Source: Gammaproteobacteria bacterium
GTDB lineage: Bacteria; Pseudomonadota; Gammaproteobacteria; JACKNK01
DNA length: 64,000 nt
Reading direction: 5' to 3'
Assembly (NCBI GenBank): GCA_024234955.1
Contig: JACKNK010000001.1
Coordinates: 558,001-622,000 of the forward strand
In this document: in pieces, positions 27,694 to 35,572 of the stretch
Layout: every line of letters begins with the position of its first letter
Numbering within the stretch: position 1 is the stretch's first letter
Notes under the pieces: generated by a model
What the model was told of the DNA's origin: nothing
Database searches by the model: none
The model's input: only the letters and a program-made list of their open reading frames with translations
Made by a program: the position numbers and the translations under genes

Positions 27694-28695
27694 ATGAGCA
27701 ACGCACCCAAAGGCGGTACCTCGCACCATTTCCCGTCACTGGCGTCACTCCCGGACGCGCGCGCGAACTCGAACACCCGTTCCGGTTCGCTCTCCTCGCT
27801 GTCCGGGGCGCCGCCGATGCGTGCCCAGAAGCCCACGCCGCCACCGCCGTCGGACAGCCTGGGTTCGCTGTCCGGGGCGCCGTCGATGAGCCCCAGAACG
27901 CGGCGGATTCTCGACAAGCCCGGGGTGCTGGTGCCGCCGCACGCGCCGCCGCCACCGCACGAGATCGGCATGACGCCGAAGGAGGCGACGGCGCTGCGGA
28001 CCTTCGCGGTGCGTAAAGGGGCGGACGTGTACGTGCGCGACGGCGGCCCGACCCGTCTCCCCCACGTTGGCAAGACGGGCACGCGACCGAAACCCGCCGG
28101 GCTGTACAACAAGACGGACAAGACCGGCGACCATCCGGGACTCGTGGTCACCGGCCCCGGCAACGCGCTCGACGACCATTCCGGCCTGGGCTTCGACGAC
28201 CCGGCCTCGGTGGTGCGCGACAAGCACGGCAACACCGTGCACGGCGACATCGACCTGCAACGCGTGGACCGGGGTGGCCAGAAGGTCCCGGCGCCGGAGT
28301 ACATCGAGGCGCTCAACGCGCACTTGCGCAGCTTCAGCGAGACCGCCCGACCGCATGGCCCGGATGAGACCTACACGGCCTTGCGCGTGCACACCGACGA
28401 CAAGGTCCAGCACGGCGCGCACGACGAGTGGGCGGAGCGCAACAGCATGACTTACAACGGCGGTCGCAACGCCGGCCCGCTTCCGGGCGTGACCAAGTTC
28501 AGCGGCAACCCGAAGGCACGCGGCGAGCACTACTCGACCACCGCCGAATACCGCCAGGAACTGCGCAGCAAAGGCGCGGAATCCACGTATTCACGCGCCG
28601 CCTACGCCCGTGGCGCGCAGCGTGATACGGAGGTTTCGGCGCCCCATTCAAACCCGGTCCAGATAACCGGCCTACTCCCAAAGATCAAGCCTTGA
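27694..28695 (+). CDS. Candidate nucleotidyl cyclase toxin of the edema factor/CyaA/ExoY type
   Basis: A protein of 333 residues; I use the ATG at 27694, though a start at 27643 is possible. Residues 1-90 are disordered and Ser/Pro-rich with the repeat SLSGAP. The rest carries, in the right order, the pieces of a class II cyclase: LPHVGKTGTRPKPAGLY (H124, K127; compare VHAKSSDWGLQAGY in CyaA), GNTVHGDIDLQRV (D185, D187; compare LTADIDMFAI), VQHGAHDE (H240; compare VQHGTEQN), and a closing TTAEYRQELRSKG stretch like the CyaA end. Spacing between motifs is about half that of CyaA, so the insert domain is reduced. CyaA sequences are recalled from memory. Confidence 0.5.
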   Translation: MSNAPKGGTSHHFPSLASLPDARANSNTRSGSLSSLSGAPPMRAQKPTPPPPSDSLGSLSGAPSMSPRTRRILDKPGVLVPPHAPPPPHEIGMTPKEATALRTFAVRKGADVYVRDGGPTRLPHVGKTGTRPKPAGLYNKTDKTGDHPGLVVTGPGNALDDHSGLGFDDPASVVRDKHGNTVHGDIDLQRVDRGGQKVPAPEYIEALNAHLRSFSETARPHGPDETYTALRVHTDDKVQHGAHDEWAERNSMTYNGGRNAGPLPGVTKFSGNPKARGEHYSTTAEYRQELRSKGAESTYSRAAYARGAQRDTEVSAPHSNPVQITGLLPKIKP

Positions 28696-28729
28696 TCCTT
28701 GATTATCAGACATTTAAAGGAACTATCTC

Positions 28730-29425
28730 ATGTCTTATCTAATCCGTGGTCGGACCTTCGTAATGCACCCGACGACCCAAAAGGCCGTCAGCGTTTCGCG
28801 CAAGGAACTGATGGCGAAAGTCGCGCCGAAGCAATACACGAAGGTGGACGACGTCACCGAGCGCCTGCGCAGCGCCAAGACGCAATCGCCCACCCTTGAA
28901 CAGCTCGACACCGGCTTGTTGTCCGCCCTGCAGCAACGGGTACAGAACACGGTGCAAAGCGCCGTGGACACCTATCAGCGTGCCTTTCCCTTTGGCCACC
29001 TGGCGCCCGAGCACGCCCCGGAGAACATCGCCCGGGTGAAGCTGGCCAACAGTTTCAAGCCGCTGACCATGGAATATCACCCTGGCATCGCGCCGCATTA
29101 CGACCCGAAGGCCAACAAGGTCTCGGTCATGATGCCGGACGACCCCAGCGCGCTCGGACACGAGCTGAAGCACGCGCATGACCATTTGTCGGGCTTTCTC
29201 GACCTCACCCAGGACACGCACAAACTGTTTTCCGAGGTTCGCGCCCACGCCGCGCAGGGACTGATCTCCAAAGAGCTGACCGGGGATAACCCACCCAACT
29301 GGGAAGGCCGTAGCGCGCTGCAGATGGCGCGCTCCTACGAAGGCAAGACCCAGAAAGGCTACCGGGGGACCCTCGAAAGCTCGGAACACGCCGTGCTGGC
29401 GTGGCAGAAGAAAGGCAAATACTGA
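28730..29425 (+). CDS. Putative HExxH zinc metallopeptidase effector
   Basis: A protein of 231 residues with the zincin motif HELKH at residues 144-148 inside SALGHELKHAHDHLSGF. A possible third ligand is E169 in LFSEVRAHAAQ, about 20 residues downstream, as in gluzincins and M91-like effector peptidases. The strand KVSVMMPDDPS precedes the motif as the edge strand of a zincin fold. No signal peptide is visible. It lies 34 bases after the cyclase-like gene, in the same orientation, and is probably cargo. The substrate is unknown. Confidence 0.65.
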   Translation: MSYLIRGRTFVMHPTTQKAVSVSRKELMAKVAPKQYTKVDDVTERLRSAKTQSPTLEQLDTGLLSALQQRVQNTVQSAVDTYQRAFPFGHLAPEHAPENIARVKLANSFKPLTMEYHPGIAPHYDPKANKVSVMMPDDPSALGHELKHAHDHLSGFLDLTQDTHKLFSEVRAHAAQGLISKELTGDNPPNWEGRSALQMARSYEGKTQKGYRGTLESSEHAVLAWQKKGKY

Positions 29426-29447
29426 TCCTTCCACAGGAATCCTCATC

Positions 29448-30620
29448 ATGTCCGCCGTTACCGAAAGAAACCCTCAACGACACGTTTACCTGCCAGGTAT
29501 CGGCGCGAACGATGCCCACCATGTGCGCGCCGCCAGCATGGAACTGCGTGCCGACAAGGAATATTGGAGCGGACGGGGCGACAAGGACTTCACCCCTGGC
29601 TTCATCTTCGTCGAGAAACAGGACCATATCGGCCAGGTTCAGGCCCATCTGCAGACGCGCAAACAGGCCATCGAAGCCAAACCGCTCGGCAACCGCAGCC
29701 AGGGCGAGCTCCGCGAACTGGCGGGCATCGAACATGCCCTGACCGCCGGCAACATCCGCACGCTCAGCGATCCGTTACCCGCGCAAACCCAACCGCGTGG
29801 CGGCACCCGCGACAAGCTTTATGTGAAAGGCCACGGCAACGCGGGCAACGCCAACTACATCACCGCGCGCAATACCACGTCGGACGAACTGACGACCCAA
29901 GGCCCCAGCACGTTCGGGGCGCCGGGAGGAGGTGTGGATTGGCACAGCCCGGGGGTATTGCTCAACGAGCAGCACACCGCGCAACGCGTCGCGACCAATG
30001 TGCTGGCCATCGGCAAGACCCTGGACACGAACAGTCTCGACGTGCGCATCACCTCCTGCGGCGGCGGTGGCAGTTTCGGTGTGGACGCCCAGGATGCGGT
30101 GACCGAAACCCCCGCCGATCAGACCTTCGCCGGCTCCGTGAAGGCCCAGATCGAGGCCCGTAAGGGCGCTGCCGGACAAGCCGGTTTCACCCCCGTCGTG
30201 CATGGCTATCAAGGCGATACCAATCGCACCTTCATCGCGAAATACGGCACGGATAAATACGGCTACGACCGGTTTGGGTTTCATACCGCAATCAAGCTCG
30301 GCGCCCACAAGACCGATGCAATCCCAAGCGCCGCTGACCGAACCCATTTCGACGCCATCAAGCAGCACATGACCGGCAAGGTGCAGGCGGTGGACCCGCA
30401 TACCCCGATCAAGACCTCGACACCGCCTCTGACGCTGGGGGCGGACCCGCAGACCACACGCGTACTCAACAAGATGACCAACACCCAGGTCGGACGCCTC
30501 CCGGATGTCGTCGGTGAACCGCGTAAAGCCAGCGCACGTCGCTGGAATCGCCCCGAACCGACCGGCACCCAGGACAACGTCATGCTGGTCCGCCGCTCCC
30601 ATGCACGGCGACAGGTCTGA
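29448..30620 (+). CDS. Putative cysteine-peptidase-like effector, KGHG/TSCG family, copy 1
   Basis: A protein of 390 residues. The core pairs LYVKGHGNAG (H129) with VRITSCGGGG (C204). A hydrophobic strand before each, then HG and later C, is the pattern of clan CD (caspase-like, C80) peptidases. Other blocks are RHVYLPGIGAND (residues 11-22), TFAGSV (227-231) and VVHGYQGDTN. All five blocks recur in the next gene in the same order, which shows a tandem duplication. The C-terminal 100 residues are basic and unrelated to copy 2. The start ATG follows the metallopeptidase-like gene by 22 bases. The peptidase assignment is from motif pattern only. Confidence 0.6.
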   Translation: MSAVTERNPQRHVYLPGIGANDAHHVRAASMELRADKEYWSGRGDKDFTPGFIFVEKQDHIGQVQAHLQTRKQAIEAKPLGNRSQGELRELAGIEHALTAGNIRTLSDPLPAQTQPRGGTRDKLYVKGHGNAGNANYITARNTTSDELTTQGPSTFGAPGGGVDWHSPGVLLNEQHTAQRVATNVLAIGKTLDTNSLDVRITSCGGGGSFGVDAQDAVTETPADQTFAGSVKAQIEARKGAAGQAGFTPVVHGYQGDTNRTFIAKYGTDKYGYDRFGFHTAIKLGAHKTDAIPSAADRTHFDAIKQHMTGKVQAVDPHTPIKTSTPPLTLGADPQTTRVLNKMTNTQVGRLPDVVGEPRKASARRWNRPEPTGTQDNVMLVRRSHARRQV

Positions 30621-30656
30621 TAACGCACTCACCTACATTGAAAAGGAACTCAAATC

Positions 30657-31760
30657 ATGGCCAATGACACCCGCGCGAAACGTCACGTCTATCTGCCAGG
30701 ACTCTCGGCGTTCGATACCAATCACCGCAGTGCAGCGCTGCATGAAATGGGCTTTTCCGGCAACAACGAATTTCGGCCCGGCTCGGTTTTCGTCGATACC
30801 GTCGAAGCACAAACCATGGTGCGCACCAGGTATCAGCTGCGCCATACCGAGGTCATGGACACCTTGCTCAAAGGCGGCCTGTCGAATCGGAAGAAGCTGT
30901 CGCTGCAGCGTGAATATCGAGCGCTTTCGTCAGCCATCCACAACGTGCATGTGGTCAATCCGGACGCGGGCGGATTCAACAATCAGGACAACCGCAACCC
31001 CGATGTTCTCTTCGTCAAAGGTCATGGCAGCCCCAACAACCCCAATGCCATTTCCACCCGCGCGACGCCGGTCGACATGCGCTACACGTTTGACCCCCAG
31101 ACCGATCAGCACACCCCGTTCGAGCATCAGACCACCGTGCGCATGCAAAGGGGGTTCAAGGTCCGTCATACCGCGACGGAGATCGGCACCAACATCCACA
31201 ACATCTTCAAGTCGATCGACAGCCCCGGTCTCGATGTCCGCATGACCTCCTGCGGCTCCGGCGGAACCGTGTCGCGCGACGACGTGGACACGCGCCAGCG
31301 AGACCTGACGCAAACCTTCGCCGGGCAGGTTTCCGGGCAACTGGACACGCTGCAAACCGATCAGCGGGTCCGGGTCAGCGGGTATCAGGGGGACAGCAAC
31401 TCCTCGCTGCCATCGCGCCACGGTGGCGGCCCCGATGGGTTCACGACCAAGCTCAAGCAGCGCACCGAAAACCTTCAGCGTCACGACCGCTTCCAGAACG
31501 CAGTCGAGCGGCAGACCGCCAAGCTCGGTCCGCTCACGCAGCAGCTCGAGTCCATCAAGCAACCCCTGCGCGATATGGAAGTCGGCAACGCCATGCGGCA
31601 ACTTGCCCCGGCGCCGCAACCGGAATCGATGGGCGTGTCCGACACCTTGCGTCAACGCATGCGGGCGTTCACCAAGATCACCACGACCGACGCCGTCAAC
31701 GTCCGACAGGTCGCAATCGGGCCGCGCATGAACGCCAGAACGCCGATTCCGCGCAACTAG
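30657..31760 (+). CDS. Putative cysteine-peptidase-like effector, KGHG/TSCG family, copy 2
   Basis: A protein of 367 residues, paralogous to the preceding gene. Shared blocks are RHVYLPGLSAFD (residues 9-20), LFVKGHGSPNNPN (H123), DVRMTSCGSGG (C199), TQTFAGQVSGQ and VSGYQGDSN. The loop between H and C is longer and the C-terminus (about 255-367) is helical and charged, unlike copy 1. AAGGAA precedes the ATG. The conserved H and C in both copies argue that each is potentially active, not that one is a degenerate immunity partner. Whether both are secreted is unknown. Confidence 0.6.
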   Translation: MANDTRAKRHVYLPGLSAFDTNHRSAALHEMGFSGNNEFRPGSVFVDTVEAQTMVRTRYQLRHTEVMDTLLKGGLSNRKKLSLQREYRALSSAIHNVHVVNPDAGGFNNQDNRNPDVLFVKGHGSPNNPNAISTRATPVDMRYTFDPQTDQHTPFEHQTTVRMQRGFKVRHTATEIGTNIHNIFKSIDSPGLDVRMTSCGSGGTVSRDDVDTRQRDLTQTFAGQVSGQLDTLQTDQRVRVSGYQGDSNSSLPSRHGGGPDGFTTKLKQRTENLQRHDRFQNAVERQTAKLGPLTQQLESIKQPLRDMEVGNAMRQLAPAPQPESMGVSDTLRQRMRAFTKITTTDAVNVRQVAIGPRMNARTPIPRN

Positions 31761-31811
31761 ACCCCCATGGACGCCATCCAAGCTCGGCAAATCATACGGA
31801 GCTGGTGACCA

Positions 31812-32711
31812 GTGAGCGCACTTGACCCCGATGACACTTGGCCGACCAGCGCACGCGCCCATATCGCATCCAGTGATTTGGTCGCGCCTCCTCCGTTAAA
31901 AAAACGGCGGCTTGCATCCGGCTGGGTAGCCAGCAAAACGCACACCAGCGGCTACGACGAGATCCTGCCAACCGACACGCAGACCAAGCTGCTTAGCGAC
32001 ATGGCCGGTTCTTCATCGAGCATCCCTGGGGGAACCCTTCCTTCGCTGGGCGGCAAATTCACCGGATACAAACGCAAGCGTGCCGACGATCTTTATTCCG
32101 CAGCGGAAGGGGTCCGTACCGATACCGCCAACACGCTTCTGGCACTCCCCGGCGGCGATGTCGCCTTTCATTCCCATGCCGGTGGCCCCACCACCGGGCA
32201 AGCCGAAGGGCACCACCTCCGACGTCGTGCTTTTGCTCGCGCCTTGGCCCAAAAATGGTCGGCAAAAGCGGACTCGGTTTTTGCCGGCGCAGTGCTGCTG
32301 GCTTCACGACCGCCGGGTGCCCAGGCGCGTTCTGCGGTCGATACCACCAAACTGCGCGACCAATCTGCGCTGACCCCTTGGGAAAAAAATCGGGAAACGG
32401 CGAAAAGCATGGTCAATCAGGGATTCGCAGCGCTCCCACCGGTTGAACGGACTGCGTTACGAAAAACCATCCAGTTGAGTTTCGATGAGCTCAACAAAGG
32501 TGCGCCACCGGGTTTTCACCGCGAACTTGCCCCCGCTGTCCCAACCTCACCACGGCGTTCGACGGCACCGGATCCCGCCAAGCCATTCGCCGCAGCGGGT
32601 GGCGACTACCTGTTGCCCAAGGCTGCCGTTGCCCCTGCGGCCCCGGTATCCGGGGAGACACCGGGTGCTTTCGGAAGACGCGTAAGCCAACCTTTCCGGG
32701 TAAAACGCTAA
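31812..32711 (+). CDS. Unknown protein with basic clusters, effector island
   Basis: A protein of 299 residues starting at GTG. It has two basic clusters, PLKKRRLASG (residues about 28-37) and GYKRKRADD (about 85-93), which resemble nuclear localisation signals but could also be simple DNA- or lipid-binding patches. The middle contains VAFHSHAGGPTTGQAEGHHL and a helical segment LRRRAFARALAQKWSAKAD. The last 70 residues are Pro/Ala-rich. I recognise no family. It follows the duplicated pair by about 50 bases and is probably another cargo gene. The stop lies just before a convergent minus-strand gene. Confidence 0.55.
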   Translation: MSALDPDDTWPTSARAHIASSDLVAPPPLKKRRLASGWVASKTHTSGYDEILPTDTQTKLLSDMAGSSSSIPGGTLPSLGGKFTGYKRKRADDLYSAAEGVRTDTANTLLALPGGDVAFHSHAGGPTTGQAEGHHLRRRAFARALAQKWSAKADSVFAGAVLLASRPPGAQARSAVDTTKLRDQSALTPWEKNRETAKSMVNQGFAALPPVERTALRKTIQLSFDELNKGAPPGFHRELAPAVPTSPRRSTAPDPAKPFAAAGGDYLLPKAAVAPAAPVSGETPGAFGRRVSQPFRVKR

Positions 32712-32728
32712 TGCTTCCGATCAGCCCG

Positions 32729-33052
32729 CTATTTCCGGCCTCGATTCGGCGGCGGCTGCACCGCCCCGTTCAACATGGCGCGGGTTTCCGAATCGGCTTG
32801 GTGCGAGAGAACGGTCTCGGTCCGCTTATCCAGGGGTTGGTCGATGTTCGCCGGCGCGTGCGCACGCGGCGAAGAACGATAACCTTCATACGCCGCCACC
32901 GCACCAACCCGACGCCGCTCGGCATCCTCGTCGAGCGTATCGTCCGGGTGCGCACGCACCAGTTCCATGCCGGCGCCGTCCGCGCGTTTGACCAGTTGAT
33001 AGGTGCGCTCGCCGATCTTCACGGTCTTGGGAGTCGGATCTTCGTCGTTCAT
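32729..33052 (-). CDS. Small unknown protein on the opposite strand
   Basis: A protein of 107 residues beginning MNDEDPTPKTVKIGERTYQL, with an apparent beta-strand-rich first half and a polar tail. I use the ATG at 33052; a longer frame to 33238 adds sequence that does not look coding. Codon third positions are GC-rich as in real genes here, unlike the competing plus-strand frame. It is the only minus-strand gene in the island, convergent with the gene before it and divergent from the deaminase-like gene after it. Position and size would suit an immunity or regulatory protein, but no evidence is direct. Confidence 0.5.
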   Translation of the reverse strand: MNDEDPTPKTVKIGERTYQLVKRADGAGMELVRAHPDDTLDEDAERRRVGAVAAYEGYRSSPRAHAPANIDQPLDKRTETVLSHQADSETRAMLNGAVQPPPNRGRK

Positions 33053-33114
33053 GTCCCGCAGTATGGGCGATACCGACCGTTTCAGGTGGCCCGATCCGGC
33101 CTCGGTCCCGTCCT

Positions 33115-34629
33115 GTGAGCAGCGGACGCAACCCCTTCGAATCGGCGTCCAACAGTAAAAAGACGCCCCGCTCCATCCCATTCCAAAGCGGGAACGCCAG
33201 CGAGCTGGCGAGTGTGGAGGGGCCCAGGAAAAGACCACGCAAAACCTACGCGCAAGCTGGCAACCAGACCACGATAAGCCCGCTCAGCGTCGCGCCAGCG
33301 CCTCAACCCCAGTCCTCATCCGGGTTTCAGCCCATAGCACCACGACGCGGGCGCAGCACCACGCGGTCATCCGGTTTCGTGACGCTGGGTGAACAGCGCC
33401 GGTCGCCTTCTCCGCCACCGATGTTCATGGATTTGGGATCGTTTTCGTCCTCGTCGTCTTCATCGTCTTCATCGTCATCGTCCTTGTCGTCTTCATCGTC
33501 ATCTTCGTACTCGTCGTTTTCGTCGTCCTCGCTGAGTCAACGGTCGCGCACTGTCAGCCGCCTGGCGCAAACACCATCGGTCGATTCCAGTTCCTTCTCC
33601 GTTCCCAGGATCGCGCTGAACGCCAACCGGACTTACGCGCTCGACGACCTGATCGAAGATGGCTCCCCGGTCAGTGGCCAAGGCGCGCATTGGCATGAGT
33701 TTTCGACCATCCGCTTCGCGTCGGAAGCGCAGGCGGAGGCGTACCGAACGGCAACCGGACTGACGACCGACACCGGGGTCAGTCAGAACTGGGGGCAAGG
33801 CGCGTCGGGAAGGCTGTACCGCTCTCGCCGGGGTTCGGTCAGCGGATCGGTCGTCAACCCCGGAGACGGCAGCGTCTCGACGTTCCGGTTTTCATCGTTC
33901 GCCACCTCCGAAGCCCTTCGCCAAGGCGGTGATAGCGACGAATTCAGCGACGCCTACACCCAAGCCATTCAAAAGCTGTCCACCCGGGCCAAAAAATCGA
34001 ACGACACCACCGACAGCATCAATGCGGTTGCCTCGGACATCGGCAAGGTGGAATTTGCCGATGGCGGTTTCCAATTGACCCGCACCACCCACGCATCGGG
34101 ATTCTCCGGTAAAGGCCTGGGGAAAATGAGCACATCGGACAAGGAGTCCGTGTTCCACCACGCCATCGAGACCGCCGAAGCCCTCGGCAATACCCCGACG
34201 GCGGCCCAGACCTACCATTCCGAACCCATGGTGCTGGCACTTCATGAGCAGGAACGCAACAGCGCGCTGCGTGATGAATCCGACCTGATCGCGATGGTGA
34301 CCAGCATCCCCAACCAGGTCTGCCGCAACTGTGGTAACACCTTCATCAAGGCGATGGGTGAGAACAGCTTCGTTTCCGGTATGCCGGGTGTGCCATTCGG
34401 CGGGCAGAAACCGGGCATCGAATCCAATCCAACACTGGGTCGGGGCACGAGCAGCAAGACCCCTCCGGCCAGGGACCTGCGTACGATGCGTGACAATCTC
34501 CGGGAGGTCGAACAGATCCACGCCTATCACGGTGGCAACGGTCGTCCATCACCCAGCCCGTCATCGAGCTCGTCATCGAGTTCGTCATCCAGCTCGTCAT
34601 CGTCCTCTTTGCGGCGTTCCAATGGCTGA
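33115..34629 (+). CDS. Second putative deaminase-fold effector with serine tracts
   Basis: A protein of 504 residues. The N-terminus has a basic cluster GPRKRPRKTY (residues about 36-45) and a long serine tract (about 109-140). The C-terminal half contains QTYHSEPMVLAL with H368 and E370 and, 33 residues on, IPNQVCRNCGNTF with C403 and C406: an H-x-E plus CxxC deaminase signature. The strand-loop IAMVTSIPNQ leading into CxxC fits the fold. A second serine tract lies near the C-terminus. There is no similarity to the first deaminase-like protein outside the motifs. The substrate is unknown. Confidence 0.55.
   Translation: MSSGRNPFESASNSKKTPRSIPFQSGNASELASVEGPRKRPRKTYAQAGNQTTISPLSVAPAPQPQSSSGFQPIAPRRGRSTTRSSGFVTLGEQRRSPSPPPMFMDLGSFSSSSSSSSSSSSSLSSSSSSSYSSFSSSSLSQRSRTVSRLAQTPSVDSSSFSVPRIALNANRTYALDDLIEDGSPVSGQGAHWHEFSTIRFASEAQAEAYRTATGLTTDTGVSQNWGQGASGRLYRSRRGSVSGSVVNPGDGSVSTFRFSSFATSEALRQGGDSDEFSDAYTQAIQKLSTRAKKSNDTTDSINAVASDIGKVEFADGGFQLTRTTHASGFSGKGLGKMSTSDKESVFHHAIETAEALGNTPTAAQTYHSEPMVLALHEQERNSALRDESDLIAMVTSIPNQVCRNCGNTFIKAMGENSFVSGMPGVPFGGQKPGIESNPTLGRGTSSKTPPARDLRTMRDNLREVEQIHAYHGGNGRPSPSPSSSSSSSSSSSSSSSSLRRSNG
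33439..33534 (+). repeat. Trinucleotide serine tract in the deaminase-like gene
   Basis: Mostly TCG/TCA/TCT/TCC codons repeated with rare Tyr, Phe and Leu. The tract is prone to slippage in multiples of three, so length would vary without frameshift. A shorter tract of the same kind lies at about 34558-34609. Confidence 0.85.
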
Positions 34630-34689
34630 GTCTTTCTCACCCATCCGCCGCCGCCCTACTCCCACGCAGAACGGGATGCACTGACACGC

Positions 34690-34971
34690 ATGGCGCGCGT
34701 CTATCAGACTCGGGACATGGGCATGGCGGACATCCGCGCGGCCCTGGTCGATCACCCCGGCGAGGCCGATCTGTGCGTCCTGAGAGTCGGTTCCTGGGGT
34801 TTCGCGAACGGGGACGCACGTTGGTACATCTGTCGGAATCGTCAGGACGCGCAGGTTTGCGTCTGGTTCGGGAGTCGGGGCATGGCGGAGGTAAAGATCT
34901 GCTTCGTTTCCGATCACACCCAGGCCGGGTGGAAAACCGCGCATCGATTACGCGGGCGATTCAGCCGCTGA
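34690..34971 (+). CDS. DUF6150-like small protein
   Basis: A protein of 93 residues beginning MARVYQTRDMGMADIRAALV. It is built of four imperfect repeats in which a strand ends with A-(D/E/Q)-(h): MADIRAALV, EADLCVLRV, DAQVCVWFG, AEVKICFVS, followed by TQAGW. This matches DUF6150 as I recall it. No signal peptide or catalytic residue is visible. It lies 60 bases after the deaminase-like gene, on the same strand, and ends the island. It could be an immunity partner or an independent small protein. Confidence 0.65.
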   Translation: MARVYQTRDMGMADIRAALVDHPGEADLCVLRVGSWGFANGDARWYICRNRQDAQVCVWFGSRGMAEVKICFVSDHTQAGWKTAHRLRGRFSR

Positions 34972-34982
34972 TCGACCGAATG

Positions 34983-34997
34983 CGCAGCCTTGCTGCG
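34983..34997. terminator. Possible weak terminator between convergent genes
   Basis: CGCAGC and GCTGCG form a 6-base stem with a CTT loop between the stops of two convergent genes. There is no clear T-run, so it may be only a pause site. Confidence 0.3.
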
Positions 34998-35480
34998 TCA
35001 CTTCTTTGCGGGCGGTGGCGGGATCAGGACGATTTCCGGGGCCGCCACACCTTGCAGGGCGTCTGCGAGGATGGAGCGATCCCGTTCCGCATCGTCTGCA
35101 TTGTCGTATTCCCCGGCAATCAGCATCTGCCAAACGGACCCGCTGTCGTCCTGCACGGCGACGAATTGCAGAGCATATCCGAGCTTGGCCACCGTGCCAG
35201 CGAGTGCGTCTCCACCTGGTGTGCTGGCATACAGACCCAAGCCGAGACCGAGCTTTTCGCCCTTCGCGAGACTGAGCGGGCGTTGCATGTCGGCGTATTT
35301 GACCGGCGGCGGCGCGTCCTTTCCGGCCGTTGCGGTCGAGGCCGGAGCGGGCGCGCTGGCCGGGGCCTTGCCGGTCACCTTGTTGAGCTGATCCTGAACG
35401 GCGTTGCGCCAGCTTTCTGGTGCGAGCATGCCACCCGCAAATACGCCACCGACCAGAGCCGCGATGATGAGTTTGTTCAT
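34998..35480 (-). CDS. Membrane-anchored protein with SPOR-like C-terminal domain
   Basis: A protein of 160 residues starting MNKLIIAALVGGVFAGGMLA, which gives a short N-terminal membrane segment; a start at 35501 adds seven residues. Residues about 30-60 are a Pro/Ala linker. The C-terminal part (KLGLGLGLYASTPGGDALAG, then VWQMLIAGEYDNADDAER) resembles a SPOR-type fold of about 70 residues that ends in PPPPAKK. SPOR domains bind denuded peptidoglycan. The similarity is moderate, so this is a shape-based guess. It is convergent with the end of the effector island. Confidence 0.6.
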   Translation of the reverse strand: MNKLIIAALVGGVFAGGMLAPESWRNAVQDQLNKVTGKAPASAPAPASTATAGKDAPPPVKYADMQRPLSLAKGEKLGLGLGLYASTPGGDALAGTVAKLGYALQFVAVQDDSGSVWQMLIAGEYDNADDAERDRSILADALQGVAAPEIVLIPPPPAKK

Positions 35481-35572
35481 GCGGTCCAGTTTACTGCCCA
35501 ATTTACTGCGTCAGCAGGGCGCGCCATACCGTTTACGCTTGAGCGCATCGTCTTGATTCCGGAACCCTCGTC

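Noticed and set aside
28730..29425. Metallopeptidase-like gene as a housekeeping protease
   Set aside because: It has no membrane segments, signal or similarity to FtsH, HtpX or other core HExxH proteases, and it sits in the orphan island.
32711..33118. Plus-strand frame of 135 codons
   Set aside because: The overlapping minus-strand frame has the better codon pattern and a protein-like sequence; this one is Arg-rich without structure.
33439..33534. Short regular repeats as a possible CRISPR
   Set aside because: They are serine codons inside a gene, with no spacers and no cas genes.
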